Both the position numbers and the translations under genes were made by a program. A stretch of DNA of 64,000 nt, from the NCBI GenBank assembly GCA_964017065.1, contig OZ024791.1, positions 8,021,471-8,085,470 of the forward strand. The letters are read 5' to 3'. Source of the DNA: Haliclona indistincta. Taxonomy: Eukaryota > Porifera > Demospongiae > Haplosclerida > Chalinidae. The notes beneath the pieces are model-generated. The model made no database searches. It had not been told where the DNA came from and saw only the letters and a program-made list of their open reading frames with translations. Positions 1-10,114 of the stretch are shown piece by piece; the stretch's first letter is position 1; each line of letters opens with the position of its first letter.

Positions 1-959
1 CATATCACACTCCTTCGAACTTTTCACTTTATAGTGGTTTGCCGTTTCATTTCTTGCTGTCTGAGAAAGCCGCTAAACAACTAGCTGGTGACTGCACTGA
101 GGAGGAAGATGATGAAGAATTGAGTGCCTTGATATCAGCCGTGAAGCTAACAGTTGCTGTGTTCCCTAGAACAGTAGCTGAACCAATGGCTGCTCACTGC
201 TCTATACCTCTATCAGACCTCCAATTAACAGTAAACTACCCAGCTCAATTTGGTGTTATGCACTTTTCTCGGTTTTTCACAGAATGAAGAAACTGTTCTG
301 GTGCCTCCAGACACTAGAGAGGTGGACTCTGGTGACGGAGAGGAGGAAAATGGTGGATTTCACATTGACTGGGACCAGTTGTCGTCAGCTCAGCTTGACC
401 AGTCAACAGTCGAGTATTCTCTAACGAAAGATGATAATGAAGACGAGGAGGAGGAAGAGTTAGCTACACTTCCACTGGTCTGTCATAGAATTAGAGTGCA
501 AAGGTGACTGATCCTAATGTTTTTGATTCAGACATTGTGTTATTTGTAACAGGCACAAGCTGTTTCATACTGCAACTAACACTGACCCGTGGAGCTCGTA
601 AGCTTGTCTCTATTTCTCTCTCTCTCTCTCTCTCTTCCTTCCCTCTCTGTTTCTTTATAATGGTTGCTCTTTGCCTCAGGATTCTGGAAGAAGAGGGCTA
701 TCGCAAGTTGAAAGATACTGTTTCAGCTGCTACATCAGCTATTGCTCTGCCTGACAAGCCTCAGACTCCACCCCCACCACCGTCACCTCAACCACAGGTA
801 TAGTAGCGTGTGTGGAGAATAGGTACTGGTTTATTACCTGGGGAGTGCAGGAGAAGGAGGAGGAAGAGGAGGAAAAGATGACAGCAGAGCAGGTAGAAGC
901 ACAGACTCTGCATCATGTTGAAGAGATGAAGCAGCTCCAGGAACAGTACGAGTGAGTGG

Positions 960-995
<36 letters not shown>

Positions 996-2562
996 TGGAC
1001 TAATTCACTATCATTTTAGAAAAAAGTTTGTGATGCTGTCACGCACTTTAGCAAGGGTTAAAAGAGACAAAGAGGAGCAAATCCAGACATTGGAACAAGG
1101 TTAGAGTTGCACAAGAATTAATCTCAGAAGTCATTAATTTGTGTTTTTTTGCAGCTCTTTCTGAATCTGAAGCATCAAAGGTATTCCACTCGGCTCATAA
1201 TTTGTTCACCCTATCACTTAAATTTTATATGCAGGGTCGAAAACCAAGATCGTCTCACGATCTTCAGTGAGTGCGTAGACAATGCTTGATCACTAGGCTA
1301 CCTGTTCCCTACTGCAGAGCTTGGCTTGAACGACGACGCAGGTTAAAGACCATAAACCGTGGGTTACCAGAATGGGGAAAAGACCTTCCTAAAAATGTGA
1401 GTGCTGCTTGTAACTTTTTGAAATTCAATGTTCTTTGTGTTTCGATAGTTTTTTGAACGACTGGAGATGTTTGCTGTCGAGAGCCTGCAGAAGCATCAAG
1501 AGCTCACAGGAAGGATTAGAAGAGAGGTCAGTGTGATGTGATACGCTATGGATAAGTTGCTATAACTCTGCTGCTCTGTAGGTTCAAGAAGCATATGAGA
1601 AACAGCTCGCCTTGCAGCACAGACTTGCCCCTCCAACTACTGACACTAACACAGCTATGGATGGTAAGGCAGCTATTCTGTCACTCACCAGCTTTCATCT
1701 TCTTCATATTGTAGACGTCTGTCTTCCTGCCTTGTTTTTGCCGACTAATCCAGTCTCCTCTAGAGCTCTGGTGTACAACCCTCGTGCTCATAGCTACTTC
1801 CATCCTCCCGGCTCCTTGGATGCCCGGGTGTCTCAGCCCCCCTCCATCTTTAAGCTCCCTCCCGTACAAGCAAATGTAAGAACTTTCATTAAGCATATTA
1901 TTACAGTGGAACCCCTCACTGTGGGCACCCTCAAATTAAGGACACCTACTATAATTTGAACGTAGCATGTGATCCAAATTAACTGTATGTTTAATAACCC
2001 CTGAAATCAGGACATTATAAGGTCCCAATGGTGTCCGGATTAGAGGGGTTCACATGTATTCTAAATGCTTGCTAAAATAGTCCAGACCACTGGCACAGAT
2101 TTTTTCGCACAAAATTAGCCAGATTAGATGTGAGAATCAGAGGACACTTTGATTATTTGAAGTCACGGTTGCTATGAAATGCGACTATCATGCGAGCGTT
2201 GTACTGATTAAAAATGAGCATGGAATGGGTAGATAAATTTGAATATAATGGTTGCATTCGTACTAGACTAGGAACTTGCTTCTACTAGTGCTAATGCTGG
2301 TTTTGCCTCTCCTTGGTTTCTGTATCTGCAGCAATTAGCAACACTCAATCTCTATGACCTCACGCACAGCAACACAGCTCAGACCGGACCAACATGGCTG
2401 AAATCCTCTGACCTGCAGTACTCTCACCACCAACCTGCTCCAGCTCCTCCTCCTAGTGCTTGCGACTTCTACAACCATCGTGAGCATTCTGGAGGCAGCC
2501 AGCAACCCAGATTCTCTCCTCAGCCGATATCAGGAAGAAATAGTCGATTAGATACAACGTAG
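1..2562 (+). CDS. Unrecognised coiled-coil protein, 3' part
   Basis: This is a multi-exon gene cut at its 5' side by the window. Exons seen: up to about 254, 283-503, 680-797, 851-951, 1020-1099, 1155-1180, 1235-1266, 1318-1396, 1449-1526, 1582-1663, 1715-1875 and 2332-2562. All junctions from 283 onward keep phase and end at TAG 2560-2562. The product has acidic stretches, a Glu/Lys-rich coiled coil (exons 680-1180), a basic segment with WGKDLPKN, and a Pro/Ser-rich tail. I do not recognise the family. The first visible junction would need an intron of only 28 nt (255-282), so that border is uncertain. A centrosomal or cytoskeletal role would be a guess from the coiled coil alone. Confidence 0.6.
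602..679 (+). repeat. CT-rich microsatellite serving as polypyrimidine tract
   Basis: A run of CT dinucleotides and T/C-rich sequence lies in the intron just before the acceptor at 677-679. It is read in the pyrimidine sense on the coding strand, as in several other introns of this window. Confidence 0.6.
961..992. repeat. (CA)n microsatellite
   Basis: About 15 CA units fill most of the intron that follows exon 851-951. Confidence 0.9.
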
Positions 2563-3318
2563 TTATATTGTTAAACAATAGACTCTTAGTGTCAAGCATT
2601 ATCTAGCTAGCTACTTGGAGTCTGTTCGTGATCACAGGTATAGCAGCTCTGCAATTAGGTTGCAGTCTCCTTGACTATAGATATTATAGACTATGTAACC
2701 TTAATCTATAATGTCTCTATGCCTTGACACCGCGTCTCAATAACTGAGTCACTATTATCTTCTACATGTCATGATCATCATTCTTCAGATGTCTCCTTGA
2801 ATATAAAATTATACTTAGCATAGGAGTTTATCATTCCATTACGAACAAGTACCGTAACCCTCACGCATGCGCCAAGGGTTAATAATACGCTCCTGATGAC
2901 GTACATACTGAAACCATACAAGAACTGATGACCTATTAGTGCTATTAGCACAGCCTTGTGTGATTTGCAGAAGTTCTTCTAGAAGAACCTATTGCAACGC
3001 CACAATCAAAGCGGAAGTAATACGTTGACCAATCAAACATGGCTGGTCACGTGCGGGCCTGCATCAGAGAATTAAAGCGCAAGTTTGATTGGTTGAAAAC
3101 GTATTACTTCCGCTTTAATTGTGGCGTTGCAAGATTTCTTCAAATCGCTGTATTAGGAAGAAATACTTTTTGTACATGAACTGATCATAATCACTACCAC
3201 TAATAATTGCTGCATACTAATACAGCACTAACAATGTGTTCAAAACTCACTACATGACAATACATTGACTAGCTAACTACTTTGGATTTGTTCATGACTC
3301 GTAGAGCAAGCATTGCCA
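2563..3318. other. Intergenic spacer between convergent 3' ends
   Basis: No gene is seen here. The spacer holds the foldback element at 2992-3132 and otherwise AT-rich single-copy-looking sequence between the coiled-coil gene (+) and the first 7TM receptor (-). Confidence 0.6.
2992..3132. mobile_element. Small foldback MITE
   Basis: The two ends are near-perfect inverted repeats of about 50 bp. The left arm begins TTGCAACGCCACAAT; the right arm ends in its complement ATTGTGGCGTTGCAA. The loop is about 40 bp. There is no coding capacity. No target duplication could be assigned with confidence. Confidence 0.7.
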
Positions 3319-4455
3319 TCACACTTTTGTCTCCTTGGTCTCTTCCTCTCCGTTCTCAGCTACTGATTCAACCTCCTCTTCGTTTTCATTTTGTTGATTC
3401 CTAGGCGAGATTTTCTGACACACACTCTTGGAAGATATGCGTATTTTGTCAATAAGCAGGAATAGGAGGCAGTCAGCCAAAACATATGATTGGACGAAGG
3501 TGCTCATAATGACGTACACTGCCAGCCTCGTTTTTATGACGATATCGTTTCGATCGAAATAGAGCCTGACAAAAAATTTTCCAAGGGTCACCAGAAAGGT
3601 GGCTGTGAAGATCAAAAGCAGTATGAAGTGGATCCCTGTAACTTTCCTCACGTCTTTTTGAGTGTCTTGTGATTGTTCTTCGTTAGATGAATCATTCTGA
3701 GAGGTTGGATTGACTCTGCGAAGAGTCCTTATTTTCATGTATGTGGCAAAGTAGAGAAAATAAGGTATAGCGATAGCTGCAATAAGAGCAATACATAAGA
3801 GCGTATGTAGAATAGAACTCTGAAACACGGGTCTGTCAAATGTTTCAAAAGTAAAGGAACAGCCAGGAATAGATATTTCGAATGAATTAGACTTGAAGAA
3901 AAAGAATGGTGCCACAATCAAGCAAGCCATCAGCCATGTATTGACGAGGAGCCCAAAGACTACTCTTGATTCCAGTCGAGGATAAGATATGGGAAAGAAA
4001 TGTCGACAAAACCTGTCAAATGCTAGCATACCACCCGCAAGACCACGAGAGAAGATTCCGATTGTTGTAGCAAAAGAAAAAACCTGACAACCCCAGTAAC
4101 CAAAGACCCATGACCTGGCTATGCTGACAACAAACACCTCACCACTGAGAAACAGGGAGACAATCGTGTTGGAGAACAGCATCGATATCAGGAGGTGCCT
4201 TGATTGATCCATGTTGGCTGGATTGAACATCATACCTGCAATCATCATGGCATTGATAGGCAGTGAAGTGAAGACAATGAAGGCTGCAAAAGTAGCTTGA
4301 GCGAGTGTTCCACTCAAAGGAGCTCCAGCAAAGAGATCTGAGCAATCACTGGTACTCCCAGTGAAATTGCACGACATTTCGTTGTCCTTTGACAACAGAT
4401 CAGCAAAGTTCGGAACACCGTCAGAACAGTTCTGTTGTAAAAGTGCTAAAACCAT
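3319..4455 (-). CDS. 7TM receptor, rhodopsin-like, divergent paralogue
   Basis: This intronless gene encodes 378 residues with seven predicted membrane spans and an N-terminus carrying NxS/T glycosylation sites and cysteines. The end of TM3 has DRFCR in the DRY position, preceded by a conserved GCQ cysteine. TM7 has VLADCLLFLL and lacks NPxxY. The cytoplasmic tail is acidic and does not contain the 7-residue repeats seen in the next three paralogues. ATG at 4455 starts the frame. It is probably a plasma-membrane GPCR of a sponge-specific expansion. The ligand cannot be inferred. It lies upstream in a same-strand array with the three copies that follow. Confidence 0.75.
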   Translation of the reverse strand: MVLALLQQNCSDGVPNFADLLSKDNEMSCNFTGSTSDCSDLFAGAPLSGTLAQATFAAFIVFTSLPINAMMIAGMMFNPANMDQSRHLLISMLFSNTIVSLFLSGEVFVVSIARSWVFGYWGCQVFSFATTIGIFSRGLAGGMLAFDRFCRHFFPISYPRLESRVVFGLLVNTWLMACLIVAPFFFFKSNSFEISIPGCSFTFETFDRPVFQSSILHTLLCIALIAAIAIPYFLYFATYMKIRTLRRVNPTSQNDSSNEEQSQDTQKDVRKVTGIHFILLLIFTATFLVTLGKFFVRLYFDRNDIVIKTRLAVYVIMSTFVQSYVLADCLLFLLIDKIRISSKSVCQKISPRNQQNENEEEVESVAENGEEETKETKV

Positions 4456-4599
4456 ACAAGAGTGGATGACCAGTGAATATTGGTGAGATTTAGTGCTATT
4501 TTATCGTGAAATTCCTTATTTAATGACATTGCTATGTTTCTCATACTAAGACACTAGTGATACAGTAATACATGAGAGGTGTAAGAATATGTTTTATAA

Positions 4600-5928
4600 C
4601 TACATAACTGTCTCTGAAATACATTCTATTGGGTTGTCACTAGTAGGTCTAGGGTCGCGATTAGTAGCTATAGAATCAATGCTAGTAGCTATAGAGTCAC
4701 TAGTGACTATAGGGTTGCGATTAGTAGCTATAGGATCGTCATTAGTAGCTATAGGGTCATCACTAGTAGCTATAGGGTCATCACTAGTAGCTATAGGATC
4801 ATCATTAGTAGCTATAGGATCATCACTAGTAGCTATAAGATCATCATTAGTAGCTGGTTGGTCAGCAGTAGTGGTTGTAGGGTCATTGTTGCTGTCATCA
4901 CTTGAGTGAATCACGAATCGACAAAACAGCCGACTGATGTCCGGAAAGCGCAGAAACAAGTAAACTGCATTGCGTATGTCCTTGTTCAACAGTAGTATCA
5001 CCACATCTCCGATGACAAAGGTTTGTGCTAAAGTGCTCAGAATGATAGTTGTGCCGAATCTCACTGACGGGGTGGCATTGGTTGATTCAATGCTTCTTCT
5101 GTGTACGTATCCTCCAAAGAAAGATACCCAAGCAATAATGAAGTTGATATACATCAGAAAATAGGTTAGAGTCATTCTTCGTGATATTTTCTGCAATCCA
5201 TCTGGCCCTACTGAATAGATGTTCTGATTTGTAGGTCCGACTCGACGGATTCCTCTCCTCGATTTGTAGTACAGTATAGCATATAGAACAGGAGGAAGAA
5301 CAGAGCCCCAGAAGGTACAGTATACCAGAGCTCCATGAAGTATATGTATCCCTAGCAAGTTTATTAAGTCTCCAGCTTTGGTCTCTAAGAGAAAGATGCA
5401 TCCTGGGATAGCGATGGTGAATCCTGTAGACATGATGAAGTAGAGAGGCACCAACACTAAGCCAGCTATCAGACAAGACTTGGTTATTATTCCAACAATG
5501 ATGACCTTGTCAAATCTTAGATAAGATCGGGGATAAAGTGTTCGACAGAATCTATCACACGCCACAAGTCCACCAAGGATCCATCGTGAAAGCAGTCCAA
5601 AAGTGGTTATGAAGGCGACAGTCTGGCAGCCCCAGAAGCCGAACACCCAAGCTCGTGCAATACATGTCACAAAAATTTCACCACTGAAAAATACAGCCAC
5701 AACAGCATTGGATGCTAGGAGAGACATGGCAACCAATGTGGCTCTGTCCAAAATCCTGTAATGCATTTTCATCACTAGCAACAGAAGCAAGCTCACAGGA
5801 ACAGAGACAGCTATGATAAGAGCTGAGAATAGTGCTTGAATGATGGGGACATACACTTCAACTCCATCAAACAGATAAGAACAATCACTGACACTTCTGG
5901 AGAAATTACATGTCAGGTTTGATGACAT
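4600..5928 (-). CDS. 7TM receptor with 7-residue-repeat tail (copy 1)
   Basis: This 442-residue intronless 7TM protein starts at ATG 5928; the open frame continues upstream without an ATG. A possible 5'UTR acceptor (ttgcag) lies just before it. Landmarks: NxS sites and cysteines in the first 25 residues, GCQ before TM3, ACDRFCR at the DRY position, and VIGDVVILLLNKDIR in TM7 with no NPxxY. After TM7 the tail contains TTTTADQP and then about ten units of the type IATSDDP/IATNDDP. T-S-D-D fits a CK2-type S/T-x-x-D pattern. The role in phosphorylation or arrestin binding is inference. It is closely related to 6645-8015 and 10115-11506. Confidence 0.8.
   Translation of the reverse strand: MSSNLTCNFSRSVSDCSYLFDGVEVYVPIIQALFSALIIAVSVPVSLLLLLVMKMHYRILDRATLVAMSLLASNAVVAVFFSGEIFVTCIARAWVFGFWGCQTVAFITTFGLLSRWILGGLVACDRFCRTLYPRSYLRFDKVIIVGIITKSCLIAGLVLVPLYFIMSTGFTIAIPGCIFLLETKAGDLINLLGIHILHGALVYCTFWGSVLPPVLYAILYYKSRRGIRRVGPTNQNIYSVGPDGLQKISRRMTLTYFLMYINFIIAWVSFFGGYVHRRSIESTNATPSVRFGTTIILSTLAQTFVIGDVVILLLNKDIRNAVYLFLRFPDISRLFCRFVIHSSDDSNNDPTTTTADQPATNDDLIATSDDPIATNDDPIATSDDPIATSDDPIATNDDPIATNRNPIVTSDSIATSIDSIATNRDPRPTSDNPIECISETVM
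4640..4858 (-). repeat. 21-bp coding minisatellite in receptor tail
   Basis: Tandem 21-bp units (plus-strand core AGTAGCTATAGGATCATCA) each encode seven residues. They are in frame with the receptor C-terminus. Unit number differs between the three paralogues. Confidence 0.85.
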
Positions 5929-6164
5929 GGCAACCTGCAAAAAGAAGTTAAAGCATTTTCTAGCTAGCCATTCACTTGTTCATACCTTGTGCTGATCAGT
6001 AGCCTAGTTTAGCTTCAGCTTGTCTACTTCTAGTCTGCTTACAAGACTGTGCTTTGTGAATATAACACCTTCAGCTAAGGTGTACATTTCTAGTTAGTGT
6101 TCTTTTGTGAAAATTTCTTCAAGATACATCATTAAAGAGAATTCACATTCCTGGCAGCTATGTG

Positions 6165-6480
6165 TAAAATGAATAAAGGTGCTCATAATGACATACACTG
6201 CAAGCCTTGATAACTAATATAATTATCACTTTAGATAAACCATTGTCAGACCATAGTGTGAAGAGTACTTATTTTCAAATGCACAGCAAAGTAGAGAAAA
6301 TAATGCTTGCAGCTAGAAGAGTGAGTGTAGAATAGAAATATTAAATAATAATTATAGGCTTGTCAAATGTAAAGAACCAGGCTTGAAAAGCAAATGCATA
6401 CACTGCAGTACCAGCATTCACTATTCCATGCAGGCTTGCTATTCACATCCTATGGCAAATGATAGGTGAGCTCTAAACAC
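6165..6480 (-). pseudogene. Decayed relic of a 7TM receptor gene
   Basis: Short blocks match the gene at 3319-4455 in order. For example GTGCTCATAATGAC(A/G)TACACTG (near 6179 and 3500), then AGCAAAGTAGAGAAAATAA against GGCAAAGTAGAGAAAATAA, then GTAGAATAGAA. Large gaps separate the blocks and no open frame remains. It appears to be a dead copy between two live receptors. Confidence 0.6.
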
Positions 6481-6644
6481 ATCAGCATAGTCTTGTTATG
6501 GCTTAAACCATACAAGAGTATTTATTGCCACTTATTGCAAAATTCCTAGTTATATCTTATTTTTATGATAGATCTTTTTGATGATTCTCATGCCGCACAA
6601 ATCAAGATTGAAGTGTAAAATATATTTTTATAACTATAAACAGT

Positions 6645-8015
6645 TCACATATCTGTCTCTGAAGTTACGTTAATCACTTCTAATGGATCATCACGAGTAA
6701 GTCTAGGGTTATTACTAGTAGCTATAGGGTCTTCATTAGTAGCTATAGGCTCACTACTAGTAGCTATAGGATCATCACTAGTAGCTATAGGATCATCATT
6801 AGTAGCTATAGGATCATCATTAGTAGCTATAGGATCATCACTAGTAGCTATAGGATCATCACTAGTAGCTATAGGGTCATCACTAGTAGCTATAGGATCA
6901 TCACTAGTAGCTATAGGATCATCATTAGTAGCTATAGGATCATCATTAGTAGCTGGTTGGTCAGCAGTAGTGGTTGTAGGGTCATTGTTGCTGTCACCAC
7001 TTGAGTGAATCACGAATCGACAAAACAGCCGACTGATGTCCGGAAAGTGCAGAAACAAGTAAACTGCATTGCGTATGTCCTTGTTCAACAGTAGTATCAC
7101 CACATCTCCGATGACAAAGGTTTGTGCTAAAGTGCTCAGAATGATAGTTGTGCCGAATCTCACTGAAGGAGTGGCATTGGTTGATTCAATGCCTCTTCTG
7201 TATAAGTATCCTCCAAAGAAAGATACCCAAGCAATAATGAAGTTGATATACATCAGAAGATAGGTTAGAGTCATTCTTCGTGATATTTTCTGTGATTCAT
7301 CTGGCCCTACTGAATAGGTGTTCTGATTTGTAGGTCCGACTCGATGGATTCCTCTCCTCGACTTGTAGTACAGTATAGCATATAGAACAGGAGGAAGAAC
7401 AGAGCCCCAGAAGGCACAATATGTGACAGCTCCATGAAGCAAAGCTGTGAGGCCTCTGATTATTGGAGTATCTAAGAGAAAGATGCATCCTGGGATAGCG
7501 ATGGTGAATCCTGTAGACATGATGAAGTAGAGAGGCACTAACACTAAGCTAGCTATTACACAGGACTTGGTTATTATTCCAACAATGATGACCTTGTCAA
7601 ATTTTAGATAAGATCGGGAATAAAGTGTTCGACAGAATCTATCACATGCCACAAGTCCACCAAGGATCCATCGTGAAAGGAGTCCAAAAGTGGTTATGAA
7701 GGCAACAGTCTGGCAGCCCCAGAAGCCGAACACCCAAGCTCGTGCAATGCATGTCACAAAAATTTCACCACTGAAAAATACAGCCACAACAGCGTTGGAT
7801 GCTAGGAGAGACATGGCAACCAATGTGGCTCTGTCCAAAATCTTGTAATGCATTTTCATCACTAGTAACAGAAGCAAGCTCACAGGAACAGAGACAGCTA
7901 TGATAAGAGCTGAGAATAGTGCTTGAATGATGGGGACATAGACTTCAACTCCATCAAACAGATAAGAACAATCACTGACACTTCTGGAGAAATTACATGT
8001 CAGGCTTGATGACAT
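6645..8015 (-). CDS. 7TM receptor with 7-residue-repeat tail (copy 2)
   Basis: This 456-residue intronless paralogue is nearly identical to 4600-5928 through the membrane core. ATG 8015 is chosen because it matches the MSSxLTCNFSRS start of the other copies; the frame opens further upstream across a likely 5'UTR acceptor. The same landmarks are present: GCQ, ACDRFCR, GDVVILLLNKDIR. The tail carries about 13-15 seven-residue units, more than copy 1. The upstream 150-200 bp are also shared with copies 1 and 3, so promoters were duplicated with the genes. Ligand unknown. Confidence 0.8.
   Translation of the reverse strand: MSSSLTCNFSRSVSDCSYLFDGVEVYVPIIQALFSALIIAVSVPVSLLLLLVMKMHYKILDRATLVAMSLLASNAVVAVFFSGEIFVTCIARAWVFGFWGCQTVAFITTFGLLSRWILGGLVACDRFCRTLYSRSYLKFDKVIIVGIITKSCVIASLVLVPLYFIMSTGFTIAIPGCIFLLDTPIIRGLTALLHGAVTYCAFWGSVLPPVLYAILYYKSRRGIHRVGPTNQNTYSVGPDESQKISRRMTLTYLLMYINFIIAWVSFFGGYLYRRGIESTNATPSVRFGTTIILSTLAQTFVIGDVVILLLNKDIRNAVYLFLHFPDISRLFCRFVIHSSGDSNNDPTTTTADQPATNDDPIATNDDPIATSDDPIATSDDPIATSDDPIATSDDPIATNDDPIATNDDPIATSDDPIATSSEPIATNEDPIATSNNPRLTRDDPLEVINVTSETDM
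6690..6958 (-). repeat. 21-bp coding minisatellite in receptor tail
   Basis: About a dozen or more 21-bp units encode IAT(S/N)DDP heptads in frame at the end of the 6645-8015 receptor. Several neighbouring units are identical, which suggests recent expansion. Confidence 0.85.
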
Positions 8016-8230
8016 GGCAAGGAAATTAACCTGCAAAAAAGAAGTTAAAGCATTTTCTAGCCAACGATTCACTTGTTCATACCTTGTGCTGATCAGTAGC
8101 CTAGTTTAGATTCCTTGTCTACTTCTAGTCTGCTTACAAGACTGTGCTTTGTGAATATAACACCTTCAGCTGAGGTGTACGTTTCTAGTTAGTGTTCTTT
8201 TGTGAAAATTTTTAGATCATTAAAGAGATA

Positions 8231-8514
8231 GGGATAAAGAAATCTGCTACTGGTCCACAATGTAAACCAGCAAGGAACTAGCATGGAATGGTAACACAAT
8301 TGACTTGCTAACAGACCATAGATCCCTACATCAGTGGCTGCTGTAGCAGACTATAGCTAGCTCAGCTAGTTGCTGTTGACTGACACCTGAAATGCGAATT
8401 CAGCTTGTGAAAAATATTGTATGATCAGGTCTGTTAGCAAGTCAATCGTGTTACCATTCCATGCTAGTTCCTTGTTGGTTTACATTGTGGACCAGTAGCA
8501 GATTTCTTTATCCT
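8231..8514. mobile_element. Foldback MITE with about 85-bp arms
   Basis: Arms are near-perfect inverted repeats. The left arm starts GGGATAAAGAAATCTGCTAC and the right arm ends with the complement (AGATTTCTTTATCC). The centre is unrelated non-coding sequence of about 110 bp. Confidence 0.75.
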
Positions 8515-8804
8515 ACATCCTTTTGATTGTTAGAAATCTTTTTATTTTCTTGTTTGTGTCCTTTTTTGAGTTGCAAATTTTGGAATTCGGCAAGATCATA
8601 CATCTCTTTGTTTCCACCATTAGTTTGGTTTGCTTTTGTTGATAATTTCTTTATGTGAGCTTTATTTTAACTTGTAGCTCATAATTATTATTAATTAAAA
8701 TACTGAAACCTTTCATGCATGCTGCAGGAATAAACAGCATACGAGCCCCGCCCAGTCCGTTATGGCCATTGTTGTGGATCTGACTGGTCGTAGTTTGCTT
8801 CAAT

Positions 8805-8958
8805 ACTGCAGTTTTAATGAATCTTGCAAAAAAGTATTGTGCGCGAAACGCCCTTTGCACATGCGCAATAGCTACTAAAAAGTTACTTAACTAGCTATTG
8901 CGCATGTGCAAGGACGTTGACATGCTTGGCAAATTTTGCAAGATTCACTAAAATTGCA
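8805..8958. mobile_element. Short inverted-repeat element
   Basis: Two arms pair: CTTTGCACATGCGCAATAGCT near 8850 with its complement near 8894. The pairing continues outward through TGCAGTTTTAATGAATCTTG and its imperfect complement. The central loop is about 18 bp. Confidence 0.65.
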
Positions 8959-9179
8959 GTAAGTGTGCTGAACAGGTCAGCGTAGCCCAGGCTGTAATGT
9001 AAATTGGTGGAGAACAAAACCACACAGTAACCGCCACAAAACCCGTTGTAACTCAACCATTTTAGCACCGATTGTAACGAAATTTAGATTTTTGTGCTGC
9101 TAAAGGTTAGCATAAGACACCTAAAACAACTAGTAATTGATTCAGACAGTTTAAACTTTTTAGTGCACATCGCTCGGGT

Positions 9180-9885
9180 GAAATCGCTACTGAAAGAAGA
9201 AAGATGAACAATTCACGTGGGTGGCGATTTTAGTTTACCACTTTAGAAACGTCTGGAAGCTTTGCCAAAGATATTTTCATGCTCAAAACAATCGTCTGAT
9301 CATGTCTGGAATCTCGAGAAAAGCTAAAACAGCGATCAGTAGCGTAACTACGGTAGGGCAGGGGGGGCAGTTGCCCCCCCGCTTTTGAAGAACCGGAAGC
9401 AAATTAATAACAGAACTTAGCTTCTAGAAGTCCTCCTGACCTAGAGAGTGAGTCTAGTACACACTCAGAAGTACAGCATACGCACAAATACGTAGCGCGC
9501 CATCTTTGCTATGGGATTTTAGCGAATCAAAGTGTCTAAATGACGTAATCTCATGAATATTAATTATATTTTGCGTTTGGCGGCGCGCGCTTCGCGCGCG
9601 CATATTCTACTTTCCTATGGCTTGCCCCTCCGGTTCGTCAATCCTAGTTACGTCCCTGGCGATGGTCCGCAACTTCTCTCTGAGAGTCGCCATCTTGATT
9701 TTCGTCGTTAAGCAAGCAGTCCCGGCGACTTTCATAGACTTCCTATAAGCGCTAGCACTTCAGATATAGTTTAAATGCAGTAGAAATGTATAACAATAGA
9801 GATATGTGCGAAAACTCATTTTCACACATGAGTATCTTAGTTCGAGGTCATCCTACATATCATTTGCCGATCGGCAATGATAATG
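9180..9885. repeat. Dispersed repeat, copy 1 (interrupted)
   Basis: The segment matches 55530-55915 closely over about 390 bp, including CGCCATCTTGATTTTC and a terminal hairpin GCCGATCGGC. It is split here by the element at 9337-9658. No coding potential was seen. Confidence 0.75.
9337..9658. mobile_element. Nested MITE with 5-bp target duplication
   Basis: The element starts CAGTAGCGTAACTA and ends TAGTTACGTCCCTG, giving imperfect terminal inverted repeats. It is flanked by GCGAT on both sides (9332-9336 and 9659-9663). The uninterrupted copy at 55530-55915 shows the approximate empty site. CAG...CTG ends resemble hAT-type MITEs, but the 5-bp duplication is not the usual 8 bp, so the superfamily is left open. 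Confidence 0.75.
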
Positions 9886-9890
9886 TTGTC

Positions 9891-9926
9891 TAGCCTCGTA
9901 CCCCAGAGAGCCTGGGTACGAGGCTA
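9891..9926. repeat. Perfect hairpin palindrome
   Basis: TAGCCTCGTACCC pairs with GGGTACGAGGCTA around a short loop. It may be the end of a mobile element or a transcription-terminating hairpin. Nothing else marks it. Confidence 0.5.
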
Positions 9927-10114
9927 AATGTTGTCATGATACTGTTAAAACCGTACAAAAGTGAATGACCAGTGAGATTTATTGCCGCTTATTATCTTAT
10001 ACACACTTTCTTACAATTATTTCTTATGATAGATCTTTTTGATGATTCTCATGCTGCATAAATCCATGCAGGAAAGATTGAAGTGTAAAATAATTTATTA
10101 TAACTGTAAACTGT

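Larger units (their letters stand above)
8016..10114. other. Repeat-rich spacer between 7TM copies
   Basis: No gene is supported here. The first 200 bp are duplicated receptor promoter sequence. After that come three separate elements: inverted repeats at 8231-8514 and 8805-8958, and a long repeat at 9180-9885 that contains a nested MITE. A short palindrome follows at 9891-9926. Confidence 0.6.

Noticed and set aside
4589..4909. Plus-strand frame of repeated Val-Ala-Ile-Gly-Ser units
   Set aside because: It is the antisense reading of the receptor heptad minisatellite.
6690..6958. Regular short repeats that could suggest a CRISPR array
   Set aside because: The units are contiguous 21-mers without spacers and code in frame for a receptor tail; the genome is eukaryotic.
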